A stretch of 64,000 bases of DNA from Lithobates sylvaticus (lineage: Eukaryota > Chordata > Amphibia > Anura > Ranidae). Positions 1-12,158 of this stretch are shown piece after piece. Location: positions 579,922,955 through 579,986,954 of the forward strand of contig CM053029.1 of assembly GCA_028564925.1 (NCBI GenBank), written 5' to 3'. Position 1 is the stretch's first letter. The number at the start of each line of letters is the position of its first letter. Below the pieces are notes generated by a model. The model was not told where the DNA came from and did no database searches. It worked only from the letters and a program-made list of their open reading frames with translations. The translations under genes and the position numbers were made by a program.

Positions 1-345
1 CTGTTGACTATTTGCAACAAAACGTTTGATGGTTCTGTGATCATGCACCAAAATCTGAGCAATTGCAAGAGTGCTGCATCCCTTTGAATGGCTTTTTACA
101 ATTTTGGACTTTTCAGAGTCAATTAAATCTCTTTTTAGCCCAAGAAGCTGCCTAATAAATATACACACTTTGATATAGGGTGTTGATCTCCTTAGGCCAC
201 ACCCTCCCTTATTACACAAATACACATCACCTGATATGCTTAAATCCAATAAGCATTCAAGTTTATACAGCTTGGAGTTGGGCAAAATGCATAAAAATTA
301 TGACTTGGTCAAAATACTCACTTGCCTAATAATTGTGCACACAGT
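1..345 (-). mobile_element. Tc1/mariner transposon, 5' part, cut by window edge
   Basis: Read on the minus strand, the left 145 bases encode the N-terminal helix-turn-helix of a Tc1-type transposase; the readable core includes KGCSTLAIAQIL. This domain binds the terminal repeats. The outer end is an inverted-repeat terminus (plus-strand tgcctaataattgtgcac) that stops at a TA-rich target near position 345. The rest of the transposase lies outside the window, so activity cannot be judged. The frame is open over the visible part, but I see no clear start codon in a good context. Confidence 0.75.
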
Positions 346-477
346 ATATATCTAGTTAGATATATTTATCTATCTATTCATATAGATCTATCTATCTATC
401 TATCTATCTATCTATATCTATCTATCTATCTATCTACTATCTATCTATCTATCTATCTATCTCTATATATCTCTATA

Positions 478-551
<74 letters not shown>
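343..551. repeat. TATC and TA microsatellite
   Basis: A (TATC)n tract passes through (TC)n into a long (TA)n run. It directly abuts the Tc1 terminus. The apparent reading frame of repeated Leu-Ser-Ile-Tyr is a by-product of the 4-bp repeat. Confidence 0.98.
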
Positions 552-552
<1 letters not shown>

Positions 553-1751
553 TAGAAAATAAACAATATGTTGTATATCTTTTTACAAATAAAACTAGTA
601 ATCTGGCAAAGACTGCTAAAGAAATACGAAAAAAAAATTAAGCACTAATAGTAGTTGTCATATAAAACTTTACCAAGTATGTAAGGGAACATTAAAAGGT
701 TATATGGGAAATTAAAAGGTGAATCTTGTATTTTTCTCCGGCAGATAACAGGAAACCGGTTAATGGTCTCCGAGCATTGCTTGAGAATTAAATCCACAAA
801 TCTCACAGTGTTATTGTGGGTGTTTAGATGAGAGCATCGCTATAACAGAACAAATGGACTGCGCGCCATCTCACCCTGTATAAAATACTTTGGGGCCCCA
901 ATCACAAGGCCATAACGTGTCTCGATTATGGCTCCATTTTTAGCAATGAATAGCCGCAGAACCCAGGCTCATTTCATAAAATTGCAAATCCTGCCAAATA
1001 AAAAAAAAAAAAAAGATGCACTTAATGTCGGAGCCCTGAATCAACTTTGCTAAGCACAGACCATTATCCCTGAACAAAAGGAAATCGTCTTCTTCATGTC
1101 TTACAGTAACCAAGTGCAGGGGAGGCTGCGTCTTGTTTAAAAGGCCTGGATTTGATCAGACTCGTGAGTACAAATACAAATGGTGGTTAATTAATGTATG
1201 CCTTCTTGTGCTCCATTTGAATAGGATTCTGTACAAATACATATAAAATGCCTAATGCAACAAAAAAAATTAAAGAAAAATATTTAACCAGGCAAAACCT
1301 CATTTACCCTGAAGCTCTAGTGGCAGATGCTGCCCTATGCTGGAAGCGAAGAAAGGAAATAAAACATATATATATCTTTAACCCTTTGAATAACTAAAAT
1401 ATTGCAACACGTTGAACCTTGACCTTCTCTTGCCGAGAGTCAGCTAAATATTCCACGGTAGTACTGCCTGTATTTTTTAAAATTCCCGGTTTACTTATTG
1501 TTTCAGTAAGATAACCAGCACTTATAAAATAATAATGTACGCAATAATGTGACAAAAAAAAATCTTTTTGTTTTTAAATGATAATATTTTGAACATAATT
1601 TAATGTAAAAAAAAAAAAAAAAGAGAGAGAGAGCGCATCGACCCATTGCAATATCTCAGACACCATTTTAATTTAAAAAATGTGTAGAAATACACACAAC
1701 ATTGTTTTAAATCACAGGCATATGCCATACTCTATATACAGGGTCTCCATG
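552..1751. other. Gene-free unique DNA with two CNE-like stretches
   Basis: No supported gene or repeat is visible. Bases about 720-990 and 1020-1250 are complex, balanced in composition and free of recognisable repeats. They contain homeodomain-type TTAATTAATG and E-box-like CAAATGG words. That texture fits conserved noncoding regulatory DNA, but this is inference without an alignment. Short A runs occur near 1000, 1560 and 1610. Confidence 0.4.
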
Positions 1752-1759
1752 ACCTAGAT

Positions 1760-2369
1760 CAGTGGTTCTCAACCCTGTCCTCAAGTACCCCCCAACAGGC
1801 CATGTTTACAGGTTTTCCTTTATCACAGGTGCTTTAAATCAGAATCAATGGCTTGGTATTTTGGACAGCTAATTTATCTAAAGCCCCATACACACGGTCG
1901 GACTTTTTCATGGATTCTGTCCGATCGGACAATGTTGTTGAAAAATCAGACCGTGTGTATGCACCATCGGACAGTGTTCGTCGGTTTGTCCAACGGACAA
2001 AGTCTTATCTCCTGCTGGAAAGATTTGCCATCAACCCGGTCCGATCACACCAAACCCGATCGTGTGTACGGTTGTCCGACCGGACAAAGTGCTACGCATG
2101 CTCAGATCACATTACAAGACCAAAGCTATTGGCTACTAGCCTCTACATTGTCCCGTCGTAGGCAACAAACGTCACCACGTTCAGAATGATCGGATTTTCC
2201 GACAACTTTGTCCGACCGTGTGTACGCAAAACCAACATCGGACAAAGTACGACGGACATGATCCGACGGACCTGGTCCGCGGATTGTCCGACCGTGTGTA
2301 TGGGGCTTAAGAGAAATTCCCAAAACATGGCCTGTTGGGGGTATTTGAGGACAGGGTTGAGAACCACTG
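1760..2369. mobile_element. Non-autonomous hAT element with 8-bp TSD
   Basis: The ends are long inverted repeats starting cagtggttctcaaccctg and ending in its complement. Both sides carry the same 8-bp target duplication, acctagat (1752-1759 and 2370-2377), as expected of hAT transposase. No transposase is encoded. A Harbinger-type MITE sits in the middle. Confidence 0.9.
1882..2307. mobile_element. Harbinger-type MITE nested in the hAT element
   Basis: Inverted termini agccccatacacacggtcgg and complement are flanked by TAA (1879-1881, 2308-2310), the 3-bp TWA duplication of PIF/Harbinger. The interior is built from tccgatcggac-like palindromic words shared with all other members of the family in this window. 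It is noncoding, and its position shows that it inserted after the hAT element. Confidence 0.88.
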
Positions 2370-2377
2370 ACCTAGAT

Positions 2378-5300
2378 GGCCAACAGAAGGATTTCCTCAG
2401 CATACCATAAAAAAATGCTGTGAGTGCAAGCAGGCCGACGCATTTAGAGGTGCAAGCCCTCCTCCTCAGCACTATTATTTAATGTAACATAAAACTTCAC
2501 TACTCCTGGAAGAGAATGCAGGGAGAATGCAAAAATATATGGTTGTCACCAGAACAGGACTAGAAGGGATATCTTCCAATGGGGACATTTGTTGAGGTGA
2601 AAACAATAAAATGTGGGATTTCCTCTCCTTTTAATGAATTCTCCTTCTTTCTGGTTGTATCTCTAAGGACAAGTGAATAGGAAGCCTCTTCTTTTATAAT
2701 CTGGGGGGATGGGAGAACTATAGAGCAGAGGTTAATGGGTAGAGAGCCTACAGAACATTACTATGTGGGTTATAGTCCAAGTGGAGTATTCCCTTTGGCA
2801 GTAGGCCTGGTAAAGGCCCCATTGGAGAACTCATTAAAAGGAATCTACAGCTGAGGAAAGTGGAAGTGCTAGGTGGCATCTCCATGTTGAAAATGAGTTT
2901 GGACTGTGTAGTAATGCTATTGTTGGGTGAAAGGAGAAAGATGTATATTGGGGAGAACTGTACACTCTGTTCATGTTACAGTAAAATGTTGAAAATGCCT
3001 TTATTTCTGGAGGTGGGCCTCTGACCAAGAGCATGTGAGTAACCAAGATAGTGTAATCCCTCTATTCTACAGGTGTAAGGTACCCCATCTTTTTCCTGTT
3101 GCAGGAGGAAGATGGGAGTCTCTTTGGGCCGGCATGACCATTGCCAGTGGAAAATTAGGGGCCTGTTAACAAGCCAGTCCCTTCACTATAAAAGGTCACA
3201 GCAGCCATATTCACAATGTGCTTTAGCTGTGATATAGAAAGCATAGGAAGTGTTGCTGATAAAGTGCATAGCAAGCGATTAATGTAGATATTGGCTGTTC
3301 TGTTAAAGTAAACCTTTATTGAATGTCTGGTAGGTAGAAAGATGTTGCGTACCTTTCACCTTTTTTTATCCTTTGTTACACATTAATGTGTTACACACTA
3401 ATATTCTGCAGCTTTTTACTGCCTGTCTTTGTCCACGTGCACTACAGTGATAACATGCTGCATGTGTTTGTTCGTAGAATACATTTCACAATTGTTGGTG
3501 GATGCAATTGTTTTTTCACAGTTTTTTTTTTTTTTTTCTAAAGTGGACCTTTCCTTGAAAATGGATGGTCACCTCTATTGAAAGCCCCCACCTCCAAAGT
3601 CTAAATGCCTGCAAAGGTAATATAAAAAAAAAAAAAACTACTGTTAAAAAAAAAAATAAGCTTTCTTTGACTTTGGTTTCCGACCTTTTCGGGAGGGAGG
3701 GGTGACATCACCGTGCCTCATAGCTGCCTCCTGGGATAGCTAAGCACTTCAGATCATGCAAGAGTACCTGTAATGGTTGTGCGCATTGGGCCCATGAAAA
3801 GCTGTATGTGACATCCATTTTGTTCATGCCTCAGCTCATCTCAACAATGTTGTCATGTGAAGGGCATAACCACAGTGACTTTGCCCCCCTCCCTTTTCTT
3901 TCAGTTATACGATACACAAGCTGTTAGCTGATGCCAAAACCTTATCAATCCATTGATCGGACACACAGACAGCTCCATTTCCCAATTCACAATTTCAGTC
4001 TGGAAACCCTAATAAAATGGTCACCCTCGCAAGCTTGAGCAATCCAGAGAACTACCAGATACCGGTCTTAAATAGCTTGGTTTGAAGGGAATGGCCAATC
4101 CACATCTCTGCTAGAGTTAGCAGCCAAGACTCTAAAACTTTAGCATATTTCTTAACTCATGAAATTATAATAGCACAGCCAGCATATAAACATATTTACC
4201 TCCCTTGGTTAAGTTGTAGCGTTTTGAGCCCCAACAACGCTACCCAAGAAGTACTGGGAGCCGAAGAGGCCCAATTCATCTCCTAAGTGAACTGGGCATC
4301 TAAAACCTGTCAAGTTTATATTCATTTCTAAGATAAATTCATGCTGGACAATAATCTACATGTTAGCAGACTGTACCCAGTAGGTATTCAGAGATATGAA
4401 TTCCTATAGAAAACTGTATTTTGGGTCATAAACCTAGTGACATCCCAGAAACCACCCCTCAGACGCTTAATTGGTCAGGTGGCCTCTGTCAACACCCCTT
4501 TGATACCAGAGAAAAGTGGAATGCCTGGACAGTTTGACAGCTCTCGTTTAACTCTTGTGGACCCCTGTGCAAACAGGTGCTCATGCAAGCGGGTATCAAA
4601 AGGGTTAACACAGACCATAAACTTCTCTCACGTCTCCTTAGATCTCAGCAAGGATGCCAGGTCATGGGTAGAAAGAAAAGATCCAAGTGCTCACCGCTTA
4701 AGTATAAGATTTAATTTTTGTGTTCAAACACAAACTACTCACATAAAGATGATACAAACACAGCATGTAAAGCCGACAATCGTGTTAGTTCTGTAGGGCA
4801 GCAGCGGGTAACATCATACGTAGCTCCTCCCCTGTATGCGTTACATTCAATCCGAACTTCGAAGTCACCAGACTCCTCCCCCTTTCCTTCGTTAGCAGAC
4901 GGAGGCACTTGGGGAAGGGGGGAGGAGTCCGGTGACGTCGATGTCCATGACGTCACCGGATCTCCAACGGAACTCCCTGAAGACCCGGAAGCCGGCGGAG
5001 AGGTGAGTACCAATCAAAATAATTTTGATCGATCAAAAAAATTAACGATTAATCGAGGAATTCATCTTTTATTTTCACAGCCCTAAATAATAATACAGCA
5101 TATCATTATCAGTATGCCGGATAAACAGGTTATTTAGGCACATTTTAGATTGGTGACCAAATTTTGTTGAATAACGCAATCCAAATACAAGTTAGCCGGG
5201 TTTTCAGAAAACTCCTGACCTGCAATAAGAGATTCTTTTGAATACCCTCTTTATCTCCAGAGTGCTCAGCTTAGCAGTAACTTTGGATTGCACTGTCATC

Positions 5301-5929
5301 TCTGAAGAGTTCAAGGTCTTGTCTGCTGCACCTGGCTTCATGTTTGGTTGTGTCCTCAAGAGACATGCTAAGCAGTTTTGGAACAAATAAGCAGCGGCAC
5401 TTGTAGCAGAATGAGATGCTTCTAGGTTCAGAATAGCAGGTGTTACGCACTCGCTTTACCCTCTGTCTGCACTGTATTCATTGCACCATGAATGGCTGTT
5501 CAATAGAATTGTTGATATCTACAGTAAGCGGTTCCTGAAAAAAATATAGCCATGGAGCTGAATGCTTATTATTGTATCGTCCTTTCAGGATATAATAATG
5601 ACTGCTGGAACTAAATTTATTTTTTTAATAATTTTTTATTTATCTATTGTCCAATAGATCTACGGATCTATTCAATACTCATATATATATATAGAACACA
5701 AACTCTCATCTATTTCTCATTAATATATCTGTATTCCTTATACTACTTGACAGCTGTCAATCAACTAATATACCATTCTCCCATAATAGTTGTTACTTGA
5801 ATGCGATTGGTGTATTTATACACTCCATCCTTTCATCCACCCAGCCCATGGGTGGTGGATCTGGTTGATTGCGGCTTCTCATTTTCCGGGGGGGTTGCGA
5901 TGCGCTCAGGTCCCTCCCCCCGCGCTTGT
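2378..5929. other. Gene-free unique DNA
   Basis: I find no gene in this stretch. Short open frames here lack family resemblance and look random. A GC-rich patch at 4790-5000 contains overlapping hairpins (see findings). The end of that patch near 5030-5085 (reverse complement agggctgtgaaaataaaaga) resembles a hAT terminus, but no partner end or target duplication was found. Confidence 0.5.
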
Positions 5930-6621
5930 CTCTACCCTGAAGCAGAGCATGAGCCCTCCCCTTCGGAGACTGGGCCGCAGGGCAGTATTCCAACATGATA
6001 ACGATCCCAAACACACCTCCAAGACGACCACTGCCTTGCTATAGAAGCTGAAGGTAAAGGTAATGGACTGGCCAAGCATGTCTCCAGACCTAAACCCTAT
6101 TGAGCATCTGTGGGGCATCCTCAAATGGAAGGTGGAGGAGCGCAAGGTCTCTAACATCCACCAGCTCTGTGATGTCGTCATGGAGAAGTGGAAGAGGACT
6201 CCAGTGGCAACCTGGGAAGCTCTGGTGAACTCCATGCCCAAGAGGGTTAAGGCAGTGCTGGAGAATAATGGTGGTCACACAAAATATTGACACTTTGGGC
6301 CCAATTTGGACATTTTCAAACCTGGGACCTTGTAACACTAACGAGTCACATGGCATCGGGGAGGGAATATGGCTAATTAGGCCCAATTTGGGCATTTTCA
6401 TCTAGGGGTGTACTCACTTTTGTTGCCAGCGGTTTAGACATTAATGGCTGTGTGTTGAGTTATTTTGAGGGGACAGCAAATTTACACTGTTATACAAGCT
6501 GTACACTCACTACTTTACATTGTAGAAAAGTGTAATTTCCTCAGAGTTGTCACATGAAAAGATATAATAAAATATTTACAAAAATGTGAGGGGTGTACTC
6601 ACTTTTGTGAGATACTGTATA
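5930..6621 (+). mobile_element. Tc1 transposon, 3' half
   Basis: The fragment holds the C-terminal part of a Tc1 transposase, its 3' noncoding region and the right terminal repeat, ending in gtactcacttttgtgagata and ctgta. The 5' half is absent. The same family recurs at 6815-7475 and, on the other strand, at 38940-40198. Confidence 0.9.
5980..6290 (+). pseudogene. Tc1 transposase C-terminal fragment (DD34E)
   Basis: The translation contains the second catalytic Asp in HDNDPKHTS and the catalytic Glu in NPIEHLWGILK, with 34 residues between them, which is the DD34E signature of Tc1-like transposases. The protein would cut and join the transposon ends in the nucleus. The frame ends at GGHTKY, a usual Tc1 C-terminus. 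One in-frame TAG lies between the two motifs (…TTALL then stop then KLKV…). The N-terminal DNA-binding domain and first Asp are missing, so this is a dead copy. Confidence 0.88.
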
Positions 6622-6632
6622 TATATTTTACC

Positions 6633-6819
6633 TTCCAGCAAGACAAAGTAGTATCAAAGTATTGACTCAGGGTTGCTGAATACAAATGTACGCCACACAT
6701 TTTTTACATATTTATTTGTAAAAAGTTTGGAAAACCATTTATCATTTTCCTTCCACTTCACAATTATGTGCGACTTTGTGTTGGTTTATCACATACAGTG
6801 CCTTCAAAAAGTATTCATG
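6633..6819. mobile_element. Fragment of a second Tc1 family
   Basis: The stretch resembles the 3' untranslated part of another Tc1 family, followed by a terminal-repeat word cagtgccttcaaaaagtatt at 6797-6816. It looks like an internally deleted remnant wedged between two copies of the first Tc1 family. This identification is from memory of the family. Confidence 0.6.
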
Positions 6820-7475
6820 TTGGCTATAAGAAGATTGCCAAGACCCTGAAACTGAGCTGCAGCACGGTGGCCAAGACCATACAGCGGTTTAACAGGACAG
6901 GTTTCACTCAGAACAGGCCTTGCCATGATCAACCAAAGAAGTTGTGCACTTGCTCAGCATCATATCCAGAGGTTGTTTTTGGGAAATAGATGTATGAGTG
7001 CTGCCAGCATTGCTGCAGAGGTTGAAGGTGTGGGGGGGGTCAGTCTGTCAGTGCTCAGACCATATGCCGCACACTGCACCAAATTGGTCTGCATGGCTGT
7101 CATCCCAGAAGGAAGCCTCTTCTAAGATGATGCACAAGAAAGCCCACAAACAGTTTGCTGAAGTCAAGCAGACTAAGGAGTACAAAGACAAGTATGTCTT
7201 GCCTACAGTCCAGCATGGTGGCGGGAGTGCTGCCGGCACTGGGGAGCTACAGTTCATTGAGGGACCATGAATGCCAACATGTACTGTGACATACTGAAGT
7301 AGAGCATGATCCCCTCCCTTCAGATACTGGGCCTCAAGGCAGTATTCCAACATGATAATGACCCCAAACACACCTCCAAGACGACCACTGCCTTGCTAAA
7401 GAAGCTGAGGATAAAGGTGATGGACTGGCCAAGCATGTTTCCAGACCTAAACCCTATTGAGCATCTTCAAACGGA
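6815..7475 (+). pseudogene. Tc1 transposase remnant, internally deleted
   Basis: Reading rightwards, the fragment has the helix-turn-helix region (KIAKTLKLSCSTVAKTIQRF), middle pieces, and the HDNDPKHTS motif near 7348-7378, followed by DLNPIEHL near 7460. Several frame changes split it, and a block between about 7170 and 7190 joins distant parts of the normal sequence, so the first catalytic Asp region is missing. Sequence is lost after 7475. It belongs to the same family as the copy at 5930-6621. Confidence 0.85.
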
Positions 7476-7790
7476 AGGTGGATACTTGGGAACATTTACT
7501 CTGGGTTTTTGCCCCCTGCTGCCTATTTTGTACCCCCCCCCCCCGTGATGGATCAGTACCTCTAGATCCCGGGTTTTTGCACACATTAGACGCAAAGCAT
7601 AACTAATTATATCTACCTACAGTTCAAATATCTTCCTGAAGAAGCAGGGCACCCAGCAAAACGTGTCGAGGAATGACTCTATCTCTACCTTCAGATGGGA
7701 TTATCACACTATATCACGTGTTGGTATGCCAATGTGATTAAACTGCATACAATGCTGGGCTACACAGCTACCATTTTAGCTATTCTTGTC
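7476..7790. other. Short unique spacer
   Basis: It contains a C homopolymer near 7532 and a degenerate CTGAAGA…AAAACG word at 7635-7662, related to motifs discussed in the findings. No gene is visible. Confidence 0.4.
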
Positions 7791-7794
7791 TTAA

Positions 7795-10341
7795 CCACTT
7801 CCCGACCTGCGCACGACCATATACGTCGGCCAGGGCCGGATTCCCCACAAGGCCACCGAGGCCAGGCCTCGGGGCGGCAGTGGGGCAGGGGCGGCTCTGC
7901 TCCCGCGGCCGGCGACTTCTCTGCTTTCCCCCCGCAGGCCGCAGTCACAGGGCGGGCTGGGAGGAAATGCGCGTACATTATCTTTAAAGCGCTGCGGCCG
8001 CTGATTGGCTCAATCCACCTGCGCTGGCGGTGCTGCATTGTGGGAGTTGTAGTCCGACTGCGCTAAAGTTACTGGAGGTGTGAGCGCAGCCGGACTACAA
8101 CTCCCACCTCCCTGGAGTCTCTCAGAGGCAGGGGAGGGGACGCACGTGACCTGCTGGGATTACGGAGGAGTGGAGGCTGCAGAGAAGAGAAGAAGACTCC
8201 GACCGAGACGTGCTGCAGAAAGAATGAACACCCCACCCCCGAAGAGTGTCAAGGATCTGTCTCCTCACAACGCTCCCCAGCCTGAAGTAAGGCACATTTA
8301 ATTAATCATGATATTTTAAATGTTGCAGTGTTTGTTGTTTTTTTTCTTTCTAGCACCCCCCCCCCCCCCCCAGCAGACTCATCCAGCACCCCCCCCCCCC
8401 CCCCCGCAAACTCATATATTAATGTATCAGCTATATTTGAAAAATTGACTGCACAGAAAATACACTGCACAGAGATTTTAATTGCACGGTGTATGGGAGC
8501 TGGTCCTGCAGTAGCAATCAGGATTGCATAGAACTTTCTTTTTGAGCACGTTTATTTTTATTTTTTTTTATTTATTTGTTGATGATTTTTTAACAATAGT
8601 TTTTTTGCACATTTTGGCATATACTGCACATGCGCAAGTCGCATGCATATTTTTGCACAGGTTCAGTCGCATTTAGATATTTTTTGCACTTTATATTTAT
8701 TTTTTCACGGAATTGTTGCTTGGCATATTTATTCGTTATTTTGCACATATCAATATTGCACTTATTATTATCTATTTATTTGCACACATTTAATATTTAT
8801 TGCACTAATACTGTATATTTATTTATTGAGGAACTGGATACACTCGATTGATATTTTTTGCATGTGTGTATAGCACCGTCTTCATACTTGCTGTTACACG
8901 CTGACTATTGTTGACATTAATTTTTAGACGCTTCTTTGGAGCCTTCCTTGTTGGAGCCTCCCCTTGGAGTGGTATCCATTAATACCTGCAAGCGCCACAT
9001 ATTTTACGTATTTATCATCTCTTATTTGTGTGGGAACACTTTAATGGTAGCTGCGGCAATTTGTGTATTTATTCACCTACTTTATTTTATCCCTTGTTGG
9101 TTTGCGCATTTGGTCACCCCCCTGTAAACACTATCTTCTGTAATGTGTTCACAGTCTCCGACAATCTCCTGTGATGTGTTCACAGTCTCTGACTTCTATA
9201 ATGTTTAAAAGGAGTATTTTTTGTAAATTTTTAGACAATTAAAGCCAGTTATTTTTAGTGTTCTCGTGTGTGGAGATATGTTTTTAATTGATCTATTGTA
9301 GCAGTCATTGATAAAGGACGAGAATGGAGGTGTGTGTGTGTGGAGGGGGGGCGGCATTGAAGGACCCGGCCTTGGGGCGGCAAAGGGAGTAAATCCGGGC
9401 CTGACGTCGGCAGAATGGCACGGGCAGGCAGGAGGGTGTGTATATACGTCCCTTTTAAATGCCTGAGGTGCCATCGGGAGCACGCCGGGAGCGACACGCT
9501 CCCGCGCCTGTCGGGACCCCCGTGAGGCCAGTCGCGGGTCTCGCGGACTCGATCGCCGTAGGGACACCCGCGATCGTCTCACGGGAAAGCTGAACGGGGA
9601 GATGCAGAAATAAACAGCATCTCCCCGTCCTGCCTAGCAACTAGTGACGCCGATCTCTGCTCCCTGTGATTGGAGCAGAGATCAGCATTCACTAGCTGAC
9701 AGCCACGCCCCCCCACAGTAAGAAACACACCCCTAGGCATGCTTAACCCCTACACTGCCCCCTTGTGGTTAACCCCTTCACTGCCAGTGTCATTTATACA
9801 GGAATCAATGCATTTAAATAGCATTGATTGCTGTATAAATGACAATGGTCCCAAAAATGTGTCAAAAATGTCCGATGAGTCCGCCATAATGTTGCAGTCA
9901 CAATAAAAATCGCTGATCGCCGCCATTACTAGTAAAAAAAAAATATTAATAAAAATGCTATAAAACTATCCCCTATTTTGTAAATGCTATAACTTCTGCG
10001 CAAACCAATCAATAATCGCTAATTGCGATTTTTTTTTACCAAAAATATGTAGAAGAATACGTATCGGCCTAAACTGAGGAAAAAAAAATTGTTTTATATA
10101 TTTTTTGGGGATATTTATTATAGCAAAAAGCATTTATTTTTGTTTATAGCGCAAAAAATAAAAACCGCAGGGGCGATCAAATACCGCCAAAAGAAAGCTC
10201 TATTTGTGGGAAAAAAAGGACGCCAATTTTGTTTGGGAGCCACGTCGCACGACTGTGCAATTGTCAGTTAAAACGACGCAGTGCCGAATCGCAAAAAGGG
10301 GCCTGGTCCTTTGGCTGCAAATTGGTCCGGTCTGTATGTGG
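7795..10341. mobile_element. TTAA-flanked repeat element (outer, interrupted)
   Basis: The element begins ccacttcccgacc just after TTAA (7791-7794) and ends tatgtgg before TTAA (10342-10345). The short inverted ends and TTAA duplication point to a Kolobok or piggyBac-type non-autonomous family. The inner 3' part (about 9940-10341) is the most widespread segment of the family in this window, recurring at 42986, 56100, 56727 and 62608. It encodes nothing convincing. A hAT element interrupts it. Confidence 0.75.
7831..9403. mobile_element. hAT-type element nested in the TTAA element
   Basis: Ends cagggccggatt and aaatccgggcctg form the inverted termini, and a perfect 8-bp duplication acgtcggc lies at 7823-7830 and 9404-9411. 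The 1.57-kb interior has a GC-rich left part with inverted pieces near 8040-8105, C runs at 8346-8404, and an AT-rich middle. No transposase frame is recognisable, so it is probably non-autonomous. Confidence 0.85.
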
Positions 10342-10345
10342 TTAA

Positions 10346-10560
10346 AGGGTAACTCCACTTTCGTATGGGAAAAAAAGTATCAAATAAAGAAAAAATAATA
10401 TAGGACATAGAATTGCGACACTAATCATATTATAATTGAATGTTATTAAAAATTACCTTTCCTTTTGGATCTTTTTATGAAACACTTGTTTATTGCAACA
10501 CAGAGCACCTAGAAAGTCCAATCTTTTCATTGGGTTTTATTTTCCATCAATTTTGTGGAT
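10346..10560. mobile_element. Possible TTAA-type MITE fragment
   Basis: Starting at the same TTAA that ends the previous element, the sequence agggtaactccactttcg resembles the terminus of a TTAA-targeting MITE family in frogs. The far end is not located, so the boundary at 10560 is approximate. Confidence 0.4.
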
Positions 10561-11262
10561 ATGATGTTGTTAAATTTATAGACCTGTGACCCTCTTCTTT
10601 AGACTATAGAAATCTCCTATAAAAGTTACTGTTTGGCTTTGACAGTAACGTGAACTATGATGCACAGGCAACTTTTTTTTTTTATTATTTAAATAGCACT
10701 ATAGAAGACAATGTATGTGTAAGAAATTCCATTGCTCGGAGCAGAGAACAGATATTCCATGTAACTCTACATTTACTCTTTGCTACATATCCTCACATGA
10801 GAAAGAACAGGAGCACTTAATGGTGTGACAATTTTATGTTACCCTTTGTACTAAAAATATACCCACCAAAACTGTCTTCTTATGTAGTCTGCTTGGTGTC
10901 AAACATTAAAAGCAGCCATTGGCTGGAATGAGCCAGGAATGTAAATAAAACTTGGGCCAACAGATGTACCATCCAAACATAAAAAGGATCTAATTCTGTT
11001 TAATATAGTCCTTGGCATCTTTGTGCTACTTCTGTCAAACTGAATCAAAACGTGTGCTAGATTTTGAAGCAAAATCTCTATGATCATTTCACATGTGATT
11101 GAATCCAGATTTAACCTAAGGGCTTTAAAGTTCAAAGATCAATGAAGTAATTTACTATGTGGAACAATGCAAGGCTGGCCTGCTTCCCTATTATTCAACA
11201 GCATGCCTGTATTTTTTCTATTGTCAGCTGATAAAAACAATTCATATCACTAGTGTGAGTGT
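10561..11262. other. Gene-free unique DNA
   Basis: Nothing recognisable is seen. A 78-residue open frame on the minus strand near 10899-11135 has no family resemblance and no coding signature that I can see. Confidence 0.4.
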
Positions 11263-11316
11263 GTATATATATATAGTTCTATCTATCTATCTATATATAT
11301 ATATATATATATATAT

Positions 11317-11377
<61 letters not shown>

Positions 11378-11473
11378 TATATATAGATAGATATAGATAG
11401 ATATAGATATATATAGATAGATATAGATAGATATAGATAGATATAGATAGATATAGATAGATAGATATCTATA

Positions 11474-11536
<63 letters not shown>

Positions 11537-11550
11537 ATATATATATATAT

Positions 11551-11628
<78 letters not shown>

Positions 11629-11667
11629 CTATCTATCGATATATATATAGATATAGATATCTATATA
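11263..11667. repeat. TATC/TA/GATA compound microsatellite
   Basis: Runs of (TA)n, (TATC)n and (GATA)n alternate for about 400 bp and stop exactly at the YR retrotransposon boundary. A TA-rich tract also lies at that element's other side (32784-32845), so it probably inserted into this microsatellite. Confidence 0.97.
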
Positions 11668-11797
11668 TTTATGGTCTAGAGCCCTACGGACGACATGAGT
11701 AACGATGACACATAGGAACAACACAAAACTCACCAACATGAAATAGACCTGAAAGTGTGCCTTGGTCTACCGTATGGTACGCCAAAATAAGGGGGCA
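11668..11797 (-). repeat. YR element split repeat A, outer copy
   Basis: This 130-bp block is repeated without visible change at 12007-12136. It forms the distal 3' end of the element on the minus strand. Confidence 0.93.
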
Positions 11798-11907
11798 TAC
11801 CCTAGATAAAGAATGATAAGAAGTAGTTATGGAATAATGTGGAATGAGTATTCAGTCTGGGGTAAGAATACTTAGAAGAGGCTTTTAAAAAGGGGAGGGT
11901 GGGCGGG

Positions 11908-12007
11908 TATCACGCACAGGAAACCGACAAAGACCGGCGGCCTTTGGGCTGCTTAAATACCCTCCGGGCTCCTCCCATAACTTCAGGCCGGTACCCGGCC
12001 TTCCAAT
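11908..12007 (-). repeat. YR element split repeat B, internal copy
   Basis: This 100-bp block is the same as 32684-32783 at the other end of the element. Adjacent A and B blocks here form the internal junction expected for circular-intermediate integration by a tyrosine recombinase. Confidence 0.93.
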
Positions 12008-12136
12008 TTATGGTCTAGAGCCCTACGGACGACATGAGTAACGATGACACATAGGAACAACACAAAACTCACCAACATGAAATAGACCTGAAAGTGTGCC
12101 TTGGTCTACCGTATGGTACGCCAAAATAAGGGGGCA
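12007..12136 (-). repeat. YR element split repeat A, inner copy
   Basis: It matches 11668-11797 over 130 bp and directly follows the recombinase frame on the minus strand, with about 20 bp between them. Confidence 0.93.
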
Positions 12137-12158
12137 AAAACCTTCAGGTAGGGGATGA

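Noticed and set aside
322-555. Small protein from the TATC repeat
   Set aside because: The frame consists only of microsatellite translation.
5190-5410. Possible exon on the minus strand (60 residues)
   Set aside because: No splice sites or homology are recognisable, and the length is within chance for this composition.
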